Assembly (NCBI GenBank): GCA_021151765.1
Contig: JAGKWR010000013.1
Location: 1-43,574, forward strand
DNA: 43,574 bases
Reading direction: 5' to 3'
Source of the DNA: Alphaproteobacteria bacterium
Lineage (GTDB): Bacteria > Pseudomonadota > Alphaproteobacteria > Rickettsiales > UBA1997
Shown: in pieces, positions 1 to 7,488 of the stretch
Numbering within the stretch: position 1 is the first letter of the stretch
How the letters are laid out: the number at the start of each line of letters is the position of its first letter
Notes under the pieces: generated by a model
The model's input: the letters and a program-made list of their open reading frames with translations, nothing else
What the model was told of the DNA's origin: nothing
Database searches by the model: none
Position numbers and translations under genes: made by a program

Positions 1-59
1 TAATAATATATAGTAATTCAATATTACTTTACTTATTTAAATTATTAATATTATTCACC

Positions 60-104
60 ATAATTACTTACTAAATAACATTATATTATCTAGTAAGTAA
101 TTAT
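60..104. promoter_or_regulatory. Large inverted repeat upstream of parA (candidate centromere/operator)
   Basis: The arms 60-73 (ATAATTACTTACTA) and 91-104 (TAGTAAGTAATTAT) are perfect 14-bp inverted repeats separated by 17 bp. They lie about 160 bp before parA. ParA/RHH partition systems commonly have their centromere and autoregulatory operator directly upstream of parA, so this is a candidate binding site for the RHH partner. That function is inferred; the symmetry is seen. Confidence 0.55.
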
Positions 105-183
105 TACTTGACTTACAAAATAATAATTTATTACTATATAAGTTATTCTTACAAAAATTACTTATTAATAACAGTAAGGTGAT

Positions 184-232
184 ATTATTTGACTTATTTT
201 GGTGATTTAATAATATTAATAAGTCAAATAAT
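184..232. promoter_or_regulatory. Second large inverted repeat upstream of parA
   Basis: The arms 184-198 (ATTATTTGACTTATT) and 218-232 (AATAAGTCAAATAAT) are perfect 15-bp inverted repeats with a 19-bp spacer, ending 32 bp before the parA ATG. The core AGTCAAATAA also occurs near 108-118 as a degenerate TTGACTTA. The position suits an operator or parS-like site for the ParA/RHH pair, or a parA promoter hairpin. Nothing else gene-like is seen in 1-264. Confidence 0.5.
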
Positions 233-264
233 CCAAGATTACATAATAATATTGATAATATCTT

Positions 265-1029
265 ATGAGAGTTATAGCAGTAGTAAATCAAAAGGGTGGG
301 GTAGGAAAAACTACTTCAGTAGTCAATATTGCCTCAAAATTGGCAATGTTAGGTAAAAAAGTTTTGGTAATAGATTTAGATCCACAGGGAAATCTTTCTA
401 TTTCACTTGGAATTCCTTCTCACGAATTAGAGTTCACTGTTTACGAGGTTTTGAAAGAAGTAGTAACCATCGAAGAAGCGGTATTTAAAAAAGATAAATT
501 TCACGTTTTGCCAGCCAATATTGATTTATCTGGTGCAGAAGTTGAATTATCTGGAGCTGCCGGAAGAGAATTTTTGCTAAGAGAAGCTTTAGAGAAGTTA
601 GACAAAGATGTTTATGATTATGTACTAATTGATTGCTCGCCAAGCTTAGGGATTTTGACTCTAAACGCTTTAGTTGCCTGCCGCGAGGTCTTTATTCCAT
701 TACAGGCAGAATATTTGGCAATGCAGGGAATTAATCAGCTTATTAACACGATTTCTATAGTTAAATCGCGCTTAAATAAGAAAATTGAGATCACTGGCAT
801 TATTGTTACGATGTATGACAAAAGAAAGAATCTGCACAAAGAAGTGGTAGAAAGAATCAAAGAACATTTTGAAGACAAAGTTTTCAAAACCTACATCAAC
901 AGCACTGTAGCTTTGGCTGAAGCTCCAAGTTTTGGTAAAGATATTTTTGAATATAAAGCAGATAGCATTGGCGCCGAGGATTACGAATCTTTGGTCAAAG
1001 AAATTATTAAAATGCCTCAACCTGAATAA
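265..1029 (+). CDS. parA: ParA-family plasmid partition ATPase
   Basis: This is a deviant Walker ATPase of 254 residues that moves plasmid copies apart on the nucleoid. The deviant Walker A (KGGVGKTT, residues 10-17) is at the N terminus, followed by VLVIDLDPQGN (A' motif) and the Walker B region YVLIDCSPSLG near residues 117-127. There is no N-terminal helix-turn-helix extension, so it is a short Soj/type Ib-like ParA whose repression is expected from a partner protein. The ATG at 265 is preceded by AT-rich DNA with no clear Shine-Dalgarno. The RHH partner starts 8 bp after its stop, so the two form an operon. Confidence 0.93.
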   Translation: MRVIAVVNQKGGVGKTTSVVNIASKLAMLGKKVLVIDLDPQGNLSISLGIPSHELEFTVYEVLKEVVTIEEAVFKKDKFHVLPANIDLSGAEVELSGAAGREFLLREALEKLDKDVYDYVLIDCSPSLGILTLNALVACREVFIPLQAEYLAMQGINQLINTISIVKSRLNKKIEITGIIVTMYDKRKNLHKEVVERIKEHFEDKVFKTYINSTVALAEAPSFGKDIFEYKADSIGAEDYESLVKEIIKMPQPE

Positions 1030-1037
1030 AATCATTT

Positions 1038-1361
1038 ATGAAAAACAACAGACTAGGAAATGACCCACTTTCTTGGATTGGTAAAGAACCAGTAAAAACA
1101 GTTGCTGAAACACCGGTAAAAGAAAAAACAAAAAAAACTGTAACAGTTTCAACAAAAGAAACTGCCCAAAAAGAATTAAAGAGTGTAGTTAAAGATGAAA
1201 AAGTTTACGTCAAAAAAACTGCTGACATCAGAGAAGATTTAATAGAAAAAATTCATGATGTCGCATACTGGGATAGAATCAAAATTAGGGATGCTTGGGA
1301 GAGGGTAATTGAATTCTATTTCGAACAAAACAAAGTTAAGCCTAGACCAAAACAGGACTAA
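1038..1361 (+). CDS. Small RHH-type partition partner (ParB/ParG-like)
   Basis: This 107-residue protein is encoded immediately after parA. Residues 1-55 are low-complexity, rich in Lys, Thr and Glu, and probably disordered. The C-terminal half (about 56-100: VYVKKTADIREDLIEKIHDVAYWD..IRDAWERVIEFYFEQN) has a short strand followed by two helices, as in ribbon-helix-helix DNA-binding proteins. Small basic partners with a flexible N-terminal tail and an RHH domain (ParG, Omega and relatives) bind the centromere, stimulate ParA and repress the operon. The likely binding sites are the palindromes upstream of parA. The family assignment is inferred from layout and secondary structure, not from a specific sequence match. 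Confidence 0.7.
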   Translation: MKNNRLGNDPLSWIGKEPVKTVAETPVKEKTKKTVTVSTKETAQKELKSVVKDEKVYVKKTADIREDLIEKIHDVAYWDRIKIRDAWERVIEFYFEQNKVKPRPKQD

Positions 1362-1387
1362 TTATCTTATCTAACTTATTAAATAAT

Positions 1388-1428
1388 ATAATATTACCAA
1401 GTAATATAACATTACTTGGTAATATTAT
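1388..1428. terminator. Bidirectional hairpin terminator between parB-like gene and rep
   Basis: The perfect 18-bp arms 1388-1405 and 1411-1428 are separated by a 5-nt loop (ATAAC) between convergent genes. The rep stop codon (1412) and its last codons lie inside the hairpin. The arms are AT-rich with a T-rich flank on the + side, so it could terminate both transcripts. Its sequence also resembles the AATATTATT elements near parA and rep, so a protein-binding role is possible. Confidence 0.65.
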
Positions 1429-2629
1429 TTGAATAATCTTTTTCCAGCTGCTCCATTCTTTCTTTTCCGATGAGATCATCCCTAACTGCAATTATTAGAT
1501 GATGCAAAATATCCCGCGACGAAAAACCCAAACTGTCATACCTACTTCTGAAATAAGAATCGGATTCGCGTAATTTTTCTATATGGAACTTTTTCTGATC
1601 TTCAGGAAGTTCTAAGAAAGTCTTTTTCGCCTCTTTAAACAAAAATTCCGAAAACTCTTTTTTCATCTCTTTCTTTCGACTGTATGAAATTGAGTTATAA
1701 TATTTTTCTCTAATACAGCTCACTACAAAACCTGAAGAATTACGAATTTTTCCTCCTTCAAGTATTGAATCTATATATTCAAAAATTTTACTAAAATCTT
1801 CTTGAGGATTTTCCTTCAAAACATCGCTAACAATTTTTCCGGCCAGATCCAAAGAAACTTCGTATTTTTCATTTATTTTCTTGGCTAAATCTTGGGTTTT
1901 TTCATCATATTTATCAAAACTTTTAACTTTTACCGTCGGCAAAGAAAGAGGTAATTCTTCAGAATATGACTGTTTACGTATAATAAATTTTAGCTCGTAT
2001 ACCTTTTTTCCAACTTTCACTTCTTCATAGGTAAAAGTTATATCAGATTTTTCGTTAATTTCCTTTTTTGCTGGTTCAATAATTCTCTTTTTTAGGTCTT
2101 TGTAAGAATCATATTGGTCAAAAATCCGGTATAAGAACTCTAAAGTTATAGAGCGTTTACCAATTTTTTCGTACTGCTTCAACAGCTGATAAATTCTGGT
2201 CGTATAAAACGTTTTAAATTTAACAGTAATACCAAATTTGGTTGAGGTGAAATTTTCTTTTAACTGCAAAAGATAAGGTTTTAGCTTTGGATCGAAAGTT
2301 AGAATGACAACACCAGCAGAATCAATATATTCTGCGGAAGAAATCCAATTTACTTGTAAAATTCCGGTCTCTTTTTTTATCTGAATAGTTTTTTTGATGA
2401 TGTTTTTGGTAATTTCTTTGATCTCAGAGTAAATATTTTTGTTTTTCAGCCCTAAAATTTTTGCTAAATCACTTATTTTGATTCTATATTCGCGAAAATC
2501 TTCATCTTCAGGACTAATCATTGAGATCATCGCAAAAATTAGTCTCTGTTCAGTAATTGTAAGAGTGTATTTTGACTCAATTAGCTTATTAGATTGTGAT
2601 AATAAGTTATGAGTCTGAAGATTATTCAT
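1412..2629 (-). CDS. rep: Plasmid replication initiator, Rep_3 family
   Basis: This 405-residue protein has the layout of iteron-binding Rep proteins (RepE/RepA/Pi-like, Rep_3 family). It has two winged-helix domains, the first beginning SNKLIESKYTLTITEQRLIFAMISMI near residues 13-40. The second, near 140-230, contains TTRIYQLLKQYEKIGKRSITLEFLYRIF and the RIIEPAKKEIN segment. The roughly 170 residues after the second domain form a long helical C-terminal extension. The family binds iterons at the origin, opens AT-rich DNA and autoregulates from an operator dyad. Six iterons lie about 190 bp upstream of its start, and a perfect dyad sits at 2666-2682. It is transcribed toward parAB, with the shared hairpin between them. 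Confidence 0.9.
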   Translation of the reverse strand: MNNLQTHNLLSQSNKLIESKYTLTITEQRLIFAMISMISPEDEDFREYRIKISDLAKILGLKNKNIYSEIKEITKNIIKKTIQIKKETGILQVNWISSAEYIDSAGVVILTFDPKLKPYLLQLKENFTSTKFGITVKFKTFYTTRIYQLLKQYEKIGKRSITLEFLYRIFDQYDSYKDLKKRIIEPAKKEINEKSDITFTYEEVKVGKKVYELKFIIRKQSYSEELPLSLPTVKVKSFDKYDEKTQDLAKKINEKYEVSLDLAGKIVSDVLKENPQEDFSKIFEYIDSILEGGKIRNSSGFVVSCIREKYYNSISYSRKKEMKKEFSEFLFKEAKKTFLELPEDQKKFHIEKLRESDSYFRSRYDSLGFSSRDILHHLIIAVRDDLIGKERMEQLEKDYSNNITK

Positions 2630-2665
2630 TTATGAATTTTTCTTAGAATATTATTTTGTAAGCTG

Positions 2666-2682
2666 ATATTATTGAATAATAT
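2666..2682. promoter_or_regulatory. Dyad upstream of rep (candidate autorepression operator)
   Basis: ATATTATT-G-AATAATAT is a perfect 8-bp dyad 37 bp upstream of the rep start codon. Rep_3 initiators typically repress their own promoter as dimers at such an inverted repeat. Only the dyad is seen; the regulatory role is inferred from the family. Confidence 0.5.
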
Positions 2683-2819
2683 TTCTAAAATTTAATAAAA
2701 CAGCTTCAAATTTTTTATTTTTAATTGTTGTTTGTTACTTATTTTATATGTTTTTAACAGATTTTAATGTTTTACAACTCTATTGAGATCTTGTAAATCA
2801 AAGCTTTAACCTAAACAAA

Positions 2820-2944
2820 GGTGACAAATTCAGGGTAAAAGGTGACAAATTCAGGGTATGATGGTGACAAATTCAGGGTAAAAAGTGACATTATTAGGGT
2901 ACAAAGGTGACAAATTCAGGGTACAAAGGTGACAGAAATAGGGT
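2820..2944 (+). repeat. Iteron array, replication origin (oriV)
   Basis: Six direct repeats of a core GGTGACAAATTCAGGGT begin near 2820, 2841, 2863, 2884, 2906 and 2928, a spacing of 21-22 bp or two helical turns. Copies 1, 2, 3 and 5 are intact. Copy 4 (aGTGACATTATTAGGGT) and copy 6 (GGTGACAGAAATAGGGT) diverge in the middle but keep GTGAC and AGGGT. Very AT-rich DNA lies between rep and the array (2640-2800). This is the standard layout for a Rep_3 iteron origin. Confidence 0.92.
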
Positions 2945-3069
2945 TTCCAATTTTTGTTAAAAAAGAAACCTAAAAAAAGAAAATTCCATCTAAATATTTT
3001 TAAACCAGTTCATTGAGTAAAATGTTCTTCAATTCCTAAGTCTTATTTTAACAGCGAAGCTGATTAAAA

Positions 3070-3078
3070 TTATGCACA
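3070..3078 (+). promoter_or_regulatory. Candidate DnaA box
   Basis: TTATGCACA fits the relaxed DnaA-box consensus TTATNCACA and lies about 125 bp from the last iteron. Iteron origins often carry one or more DnaA boxes next to the array. The motif is short and the matching position in the right inverted-repeat arm is not conserved, so this is tentative. Confidence 0.35.
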
Positions 3079-3480
3079 CCCAACGCACCTTATAGGTGCT
3101 GGTTTGTTAGCTCAGTTGGAAGTAGTAGGTTGTAAGGTCGGACTTTGTCTGCCCGTAAAAATCAAAAATCTTAGAAATTCTTAAAAAAGGTCGGACAAAA
3201 TGTCTGCCCATTGAAACTATTGCTTTCATCTGTCGGACAGGGGCAGACAATTTTAAGGTTAATCTGAAGTTTTATGGTAAAAATCATTGGGGAAGGGTGA
3301 TAATAATTTGGAGGTGTCGGACGATTGTCTGCCAAAAAATCAGCCAACTTTCGATAAGTTTTTGTCGGTTTTTAAGTCTGAATTACTTCTTCTTAAGAGA
3401 GGGTTTTTTGCAAAAAAGCTGATCAATTTCAGTCAAAATGACGAGCCTAAAATCACCAAATTTAGGTCAAGTTTTTTAAT

Positions 3481-3508
3481 CCCGTTTTACTAGTATTTCG
3501 GGTTTTTT
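3481..3508 (+). terminator. CTAG-centred hairpin with T-tract
   Basis: CCCG-TTTTAC-TAGTATTT-CGGG forms a hairpin (3481-3502) followed by six T residues, typical of a rho-independent terminator on the + strand. The counterpart in the right arm (42287-42308) is a perfect palindrome. Both copies have the T-run facing the cargo side, so each would stop transcription leaving the replicon core. Confidence 0.6.
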
Positions 3509-3702
3509 CTTCTCAGATTTTTGCCAAAATCCAAACAAAATTCCGTAACAATTTTTTGATCTAAATCGACCTAATTTTGGTAAAACTTACTTCCCAAAGT
3601 CGCCTTAAATCTTTCACAGTTTTTTGAAGAATTTTAAGAAAATTCGGTCTAAAATTCGTCAGATTTTTTGCTCCAATTTCTAAGAATTTTTAAAACATCC
3701 AG

Positions 3703-5226
3703 ATGAACAACTCGCAGAATTTTCCCTTCCAAAACTCACTTTCAAAGTCAGATTATTTGAAAGCGATTCAGTGTAAAAAATCACTTTGGTTGGTAAAAAA
3801 TCGTTCTGATCTAAAACCCATTCTTGATGATAAAACCAAAGCTAAGTTTGAAGCCGGTGAAGAAATTAATAATTTGGCCAGAGAATATTTTTCTGGAGGA
3901 GTAAAAGCAGCGGAGAGCTTCTTTGATATTGCCAAAGCGGTCGATTCAACAAATGCTCTAATTGCTCAAAATCACTCAGTAATTTTTGAGGCAACGGCAA
4001 TAATCAAAGAAGATAATTGCCATGCGCGAATTGATATTTTGCGTAAAAGTCAGAATCCCGACTCTTGGGATTTAATTGAAGTGAAGGGTTCAACCTCAAT
4101 CAAAGAAAGTCACCTAGAAGACTTATCCTTCCAATATCATGTTTTTAGCAAAGCTGGCTTTAAGATAGATCGATGCTTATTGATGTTGCTTGATTCAGAA
4201 TATAAGCGAGATGGTGAGCTTGATTTAAACAAGCTATTCAAGATTGGTGATGTGACAGAGGTTGTTTTAGACAAACAAAGCGAGATCGAATCTAACAAGG
4301 CCGAATTTTTAAAAGTCTTGGAGAGTAAATCTGAGCCAAAAGTCAAAATCGGCGCCCACTGCTTTGAAAAAGCAAATAATCACCCAGAGTGCGATTTCAA
4401 AGAACATTGCTGGCGCGAAATTCCCAAATATTCAATTTTTGATGTATGTACCAGAAAAAAGACCGCAGAAAAGATCATCGATCAAATTGATAGCTACCGC
4501 GTTGAAGATCTAAATATCGCTGATTTTGCCAAAGGAATTAAAGAAATTGATGTTAGATCCTATCAACAAAATAAAACCCATGTTGATCAAGAAAAACTCA
4601 AGCAATGGTTAGATAAACTCAAATATCCGCTTTTCTTCTTGGATTATGAAAGTTTCCAATCACCAATTCCGCTCTTTAACAATTCATCGCCATATCAGCA
4701 AATTCCTTTTCAGTTTTCATTGCATGTGCAGGAGATTGAGGGAGGAGAGCTGAAACATTTCGAGTTTCTGCATCAAGAAAGATTTGATCCAAGAGAAAGT
4801 TTTATCAAAGAACTTATCCGCCTTTGTGAAGGTGAGGGTAATGTGATTTCTTACTACAAGAGCTTTGAAGAAACCAGAAACAAAGAATTAGCCGCAGATT
4901 TTCCAAACTACGCCAGTGCCATTCACAACATCAATGAGCGCATGGTTGATTTATACAAACCATTTAGTGATCGCTTAATTTACAGCCCAAAACAACAAGG
5001 TTCCGCTTCAATTAAGAATGTTCTGCCGGCATTTACCAACTTGAATTATCAAGGGATGGAAATTGCCAATGGATCAGAGGCGATGGGAATTTACTTGGAT
5101 TTTATTAAAGGCAAAAAAGTTGATGAAGCTAAGATGAAAAACGACCTTCTGAGCTACTGCAAAATGGATACTTACGCCATGGTTGAGTTGATGAGGGTTT
5201 TGCGAAATAATGTTAGAAATGTATAA
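3703..5226 (+). CDS. DUF2779 protein: Cas4-like Fe-S nuclease fused to DEDD-type exonuclease-like domain
   Basis: This is a 507-residue DUF2779-type protein. The N-terminal half looks like a PD-(D/E)XK nuclease of the Cas4/AddB kind: ARIDIL with D111, then IEVKGS with E126 and K128. Cys24 pairs with a C-terminal trio C220, C230 and C236, the pattern of the Fe-S cluster in that superfamily. The C-terminal half contains FFLDYESF (D314/E316) and a late YCKMD motif, as in DEDD 3'-5' exonucleases. The family is known from sequence databases; its biological role is not established. The first 15 codons lie in the inverted repeat and are duplicated, without a start codon, in the right arm. The ATG at 3703 has no strong ribosome-binding site. 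DNA processing or defence is a reasonable inference. Confidence 0.8.
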   Translation: MNNSQNFPFQNSLSKSDYLKAIQCKKSLWLVKNRSDLKPILDDKTKAKFEAGEEINNLAREYFSGGVKAAESFFDIAKAVDSTNALIAQNHSVIFEATAIIKEDNCHARIDILRKSQNPDSWDLIEVKGSTSIKESHLEDLSFQYHVFSKAGFKIDRCLLMLLDSEYKRDGELDLNKLFKIGDVTEVVLDKQSEIESNKAEFLKVLESKSEPKVKIGAHCFEKANNHPECDFKEHCWREIPKYSIFDVCTRKKTAEKIIDQIDSYRVEDLNIADFAKGIKEIDVRSYQQNKTHVDQEKLKQWLDKLKYPLFFLDYESFQSPIPLFNNSSPYQQIPFQFSLHVQEIEGGELKHFEFLHQERFDPRESFIKELIRLCEGEGNVISYYKSFEETRNKELAADFPNYASAIHNINERMVDLYKPFSDRLIYSPKQQGSASIKNVLPAFTNLNYQGMEIANGSEAMGIYLDFIKGKKVDEAKMKNDLLSYCKMDTYAMVELMRVLRNNVRNV

Positions 5227-5292
5227 AACTTTTAATTTGACGCGCAGCTAAAGAATAATTTAGAAATGAATGGAAAATTTGGCTAATTAACG

Positions 5293-5322
5293 AATAATCA
5301 AAGCCGATTCTGATTATTTTTT
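5293..5322 (+). terminator. Hairpin with T-tract after the DUF2779 gene
   Basis: AATAATCA (5293-5300) and TGATTATT (5311-5318) are 8-bp arms around a 10-nt loop followed by a T-run. This would end DUF2779 transcription before chrA, whose start is about 25 bp downstream. Confidence 0.5.
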
Positions 5323-5343
5323 GATAAATTTTCTTTTTTGCCG

Positions 5344-6480
5344 ATGAAAAATGAGTATTTTGCAATCTTTTTAAGATTTTTACGCTTCGGTTTTTTGGCT
5401 TGGGGCGGACCAGTAGCACAAATTGCTATGATTAAAGATGAGCTGGTTGATCGTGAGAAATGGATTTCACAAGATAAATTTAAAAGAACATTAGCAGTTT
5501 ATCAGGCCTTACCTGGACCAGAGGCACATGAACTTTGTGTTTATTTTGGTATGATAAAAGCTGGAAGAATTGGCGGATTTTTAGCAGGTCTTGGCTTCAT
5601 GTTGCCAGGATTGCTTTTGATGCTTTTGCTCTCACTTGCTTACACAATTTATGGCGCAGTAACTTTACTGCCTTTATTTGCCGGAATTGCACCCGCTGTT
5701 TGTGCTTTGATTGCGCGCGCTGCACATCGAATTAGTGAGCATATTTTGCACGATAAAACTCTGATTTTCGCTGCTGCAATTTCAGTAATTTTAACCATTT
5801 TGCAGGTAAATTTTTTATTGGTGTTTTTGATTTGTGCAGTTTCACGTTCGCTTTGGCTTAAAAATCAAAAAGGCAAAGCGGCAATTATTTCTGCAATGTT
5901 GGTTGTCATATCTCTGCTAATTTCAGGAAAAATTGGGCTACAATTTTCTGGAAGTAAAAGCGGATTATTCATCGAAGGATTAAAAGCGGGAATGTTGTCA
6001 TTTGGTGGTGCTTACACGGCAATTCCTTTTTTGCAAAACAGCATGGTTGGAAATTATGACAGCATTACCACTAAATCATTTCTTGATGGCATTGCCTTGG
6101 CAAATGTTATTCCTTCACCTTTGGTGATATTTGGAACATTTCTTGGCTTTTTAGCAGGAAGTTTTTCAGGAGCTTTGTTGATCACCGCAGGAATTTTTCT
6201 GCCAGCATTTTCCTTCACTTTGATTGGTCATAAATATCTTGAGAAACTGATCGAAAATAAAACCTTTCACAACACGCTTGATAGCATTTCAGCAGCAGTT
6301 GTGGGAATGTTGATTGTCACCGCTTTGCAGATTTTTTTAACCACAATTACCTCTCCTTTGAAAGCGGTTATTTTTGCAGTTGCGTTAGTTAGCTTCTACT
6401 TCTTTAAAAAACGCCTAAGCGTGCCAGCAATCATAATTACCTGCGGAGTTGTTGGGTATCTTTGCAACTATTTGATTTAA
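5344..6480 (+). CDS. chrA: Chromate transporter, CHR family (ChrA)
   Basis: This inner-membrane CHR-family protein of 379 residues is counted from the ATG at 5344; a TTG two codons upstream is less likely. It has the two-domain long form. Each half starts with the family signature: FLRFGFLAWGGPVAQIAMI near residue 10 and GMLSFGGAYTAIPFL near residue 217. Both are followed by the PGP-type loop or several hydrophobic helices. ALPGPEAHE (about 58-66) corresponds to the conserved segment after the first helix. CHR proteins export chromate, driven by the membrane potential. No chrB regulator is nearby; the gene is followed 6 bp later by DUF1643, so they may be co-transcribed. Confidence 0.9.
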   Translation: MKNEYFAIFLRFLRFGFLAWGGPVAQIAMIKDELVDREKWISQDKFKRTLAVYQALPGPEAHELCVYFGMIKAGRIGGFLAGLGFMLPGLLLMLLLSLAYTIYGAVTLLPLFAGIAPAVCALIARAAHRISEHILHDKTLIFAAAISVILTILQVNFLLVFLICAVSRSLWLKNQKGKAAIISAMLVVISLLISGKIGLQFSGSKSGLFIEGLKAGMLSFGGAYTAIPFLQNSMVGNYDSITTKSFLDGIALANVIPSPLVIFGTFLGFLAGSFSGALLITAGIFLPAFSFTLIGHKYLEKLIENKTFHNTLDSISAAVVGMLIVTALQIFLTTITSPLKAVIFAVALVSFYFFKKRLSVPAIIITCGVVGYLCNYLI

Positions 6481-6486
6481 CAAAAC

Positions 6487-7023
6487 ATGAACAGCACCAA
6501 CATCAAACACGACGCCGGCGGAAAATCTCGTCCATTATGGCCAGTTGATTCCAAAATAACTGCCGTTTTCTCAGAGTGTCAGCAATACCGCTATCAGCTT
6601 CGTGAAATCTGGGATGAATCAAAACCATTGGCAATGTGGCTGCTAATGAATCCAAGTGTAGCCTGTATTGATTATGCTGATCCAACTTTGATTCGAACTG
6701 GAAAATTTGCGCGCTCTTGGGGTTATGGCGGACAATTAGTTGCGAATGTTCACGCTTATCGTGCAACTGATAAAAACAGACTGCTCGAAGTAAAAGATCC
6801 AATCGGTCCCAAAAATGATGAGATGATTCTGCAAATGGCCAGTGAAGCCAAAATCATTGTGTTAGCCTTTGGAAAACCGCCAAAAAAACTAAAATTACGC
6901 GGCCAAGAGTTAATCAATCTGCTGAAACATCACTCAGGACTTTCTTATTTGCGTCTCTCAAAAGATGGAACGCCAAGTCATCCTCTTTATTTGCCGTCGG
7001 ATCTAACGCCTCAGCCTTATTAA
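6487..7023 (+). CDS. DUF1643 domain protein, copy 1
   Basis: This 178-residue protein matches the DUF1643 family pattern. Features are R-PLWP near the N terminus, YRYQLREIWDES, the MWLLMNPSVACIDYADPTLIR core, GYGGQLVANVHAYRATD, and a C-terminal GTPSHPLYLPSD. The function is unknown; the family is frequent on phages and plasmids. A nearly identical gene lies in inverted orientation at 40836-41396, differing at only a handful of residues (for example VDSKITA against DDSKISA). It begins 6 bp after chrA, in a region with a weak ribosome-binding site. Confidence 0.85.
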   Translation: MNSTNIKHDAGGKSRPLWPVDSKITAVFSECQQYRYQLREIWDESKPLAMWLLMNPSVACIDYADPTLIRTGKFARSWGYGGQLVANVHAYRATDKNRLLEVKDPIGPKNDEMILQMASEAKIIVLAFGKPPKKLKLRGQELINLLKHHSGLSYLRLSKDGTPSHPLYLPSDLTPQPY

Positions 7024-7243
7024 AATTGAGTTAGTGTCACCAGTGGTGTCATTAATGCGAGCTTCATAAATTGCCAACTGTTGCAAAAATTGCACATTTA
7101 GGGGAAAATTCCCATGGGATTTTGGTCAAACAATTGATTTTATTGTTCTGGAGTCACTTTTTTATTTCCAGAAAGTAGGATTTTTATATCTCTAAAATAA
7201 TGGTGAGCCTAATTTTATGGATATGATTTAACTGATTCGGTGA

Positions 7244-7270
7244 AATTGTCTCACCACTGGTGGGGCAATT
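7244..7270. repeat. 27-nt hairpin, left copy flanking DUF3800
   Basis: AATTGTCTCACCA-C-TGGTGGGGCAATT pairs along its full 13-base arms with two G-U wobbles. A homologous 27-nt hairpin with compensatory changes occurs at 8419-8445 after the DUF3800 gene. Confidence 0.6.
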
Positions 7271-7345
7271 CATGGTAGCTAAATGTCGAAAAATGACATT
7301 TATTTACCACTAAATTGATTTTTTTGATGAATTTTAATGGTAACA

Positions 7346-7384
7346 ACTGTATACTAAATGTCCTTAGGACATTTAGTATACAGT
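7346..7384. repeat. Long palindrome upstream of DUF3800 gene
   Basis: The arms ACTGTATACTAAATGTCCT (7346-7364) and its perfect complement (7366-7384) are separated by a single T. The 19-bp arms are far longer than a chance palindrome. It sits about 105 bp before the DUF3800 start and contains the repeated AAATGTC motif found twice more nearby (7283 and about 7400). It could be an operator, a cruciform or a mobile-element end. Confidence 0.6.
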
Positions 7385-7488
7385 GTTATGATAAACTGAT
7401 AAATGTCGCAATAGTGAGAAGTCGCTATGCAAAATTCAGCTAAATTGGACAAAAAATTTAGTAAAATATTCAATTAACCGCGAGATTT

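Larger units (their letters stand above)
2957..3746. repeat. Left arm of ~800-bp inverted repeat
   Basis: This stretch matches the reverse complement of 42043-42842 almost end to end with scattered differences. Matching landmarks in order are: the A-rich AAGAAACCTAAAAAAAG, TTTAACAGCGAAGCTGAT, GCACCT..AGGTGC, several GTCGGAC/GTCTGCC motifs, ATTGAAACTATTGCTTTCAT, the CTAG-centred hairpin, and TTTTTAAAACATCCAG. The match continues through the first 15 codons of the DUF2779 gene. Apart from that gene start I see no credible coding region. A 68-codon open frame at 3287-3493 has no family features and is not conserved as a frame in the other arm. Confidence 0.9.
7024..7488. other. Hairpin-rich intergenic region between DUF1643 and DUF3800 genes
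   Basis: No gene is seen here. The stretch holds several self-complementary elements. CACCA-G-TGGTG is at 7038-7048, and a 27-nt hairpin at 7244-7270. AAATGTC...GACATTT lies around 7283-7303, and a 19-bp-arm palindrome at 7346-7384. A 21-bp segment at 7075-7095 (CAACTGTTGC...) recurs inverted at 40691-40711 beyond the other DUF1643 copy. Regulation or mobility of the DUF3800 unit is possible. Confidence 0.6.

Noticed and set aside
3109..3135. tRNA-like D-arm string TTAGCTCAGTTGG
   Set aside because: It matches the tRNA D-arm over about 12 bases, but there is no acceptor stem, anticodon arm or T-arm around it, and the right-arm copy is not conserved here.
3287..3493. 68-codon open frame in the left repeat arm
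   Set aside because: It has no family features or signal. The corresponding frame is not kept in the right arm, and it runs into the terminator hairpin at 3481.
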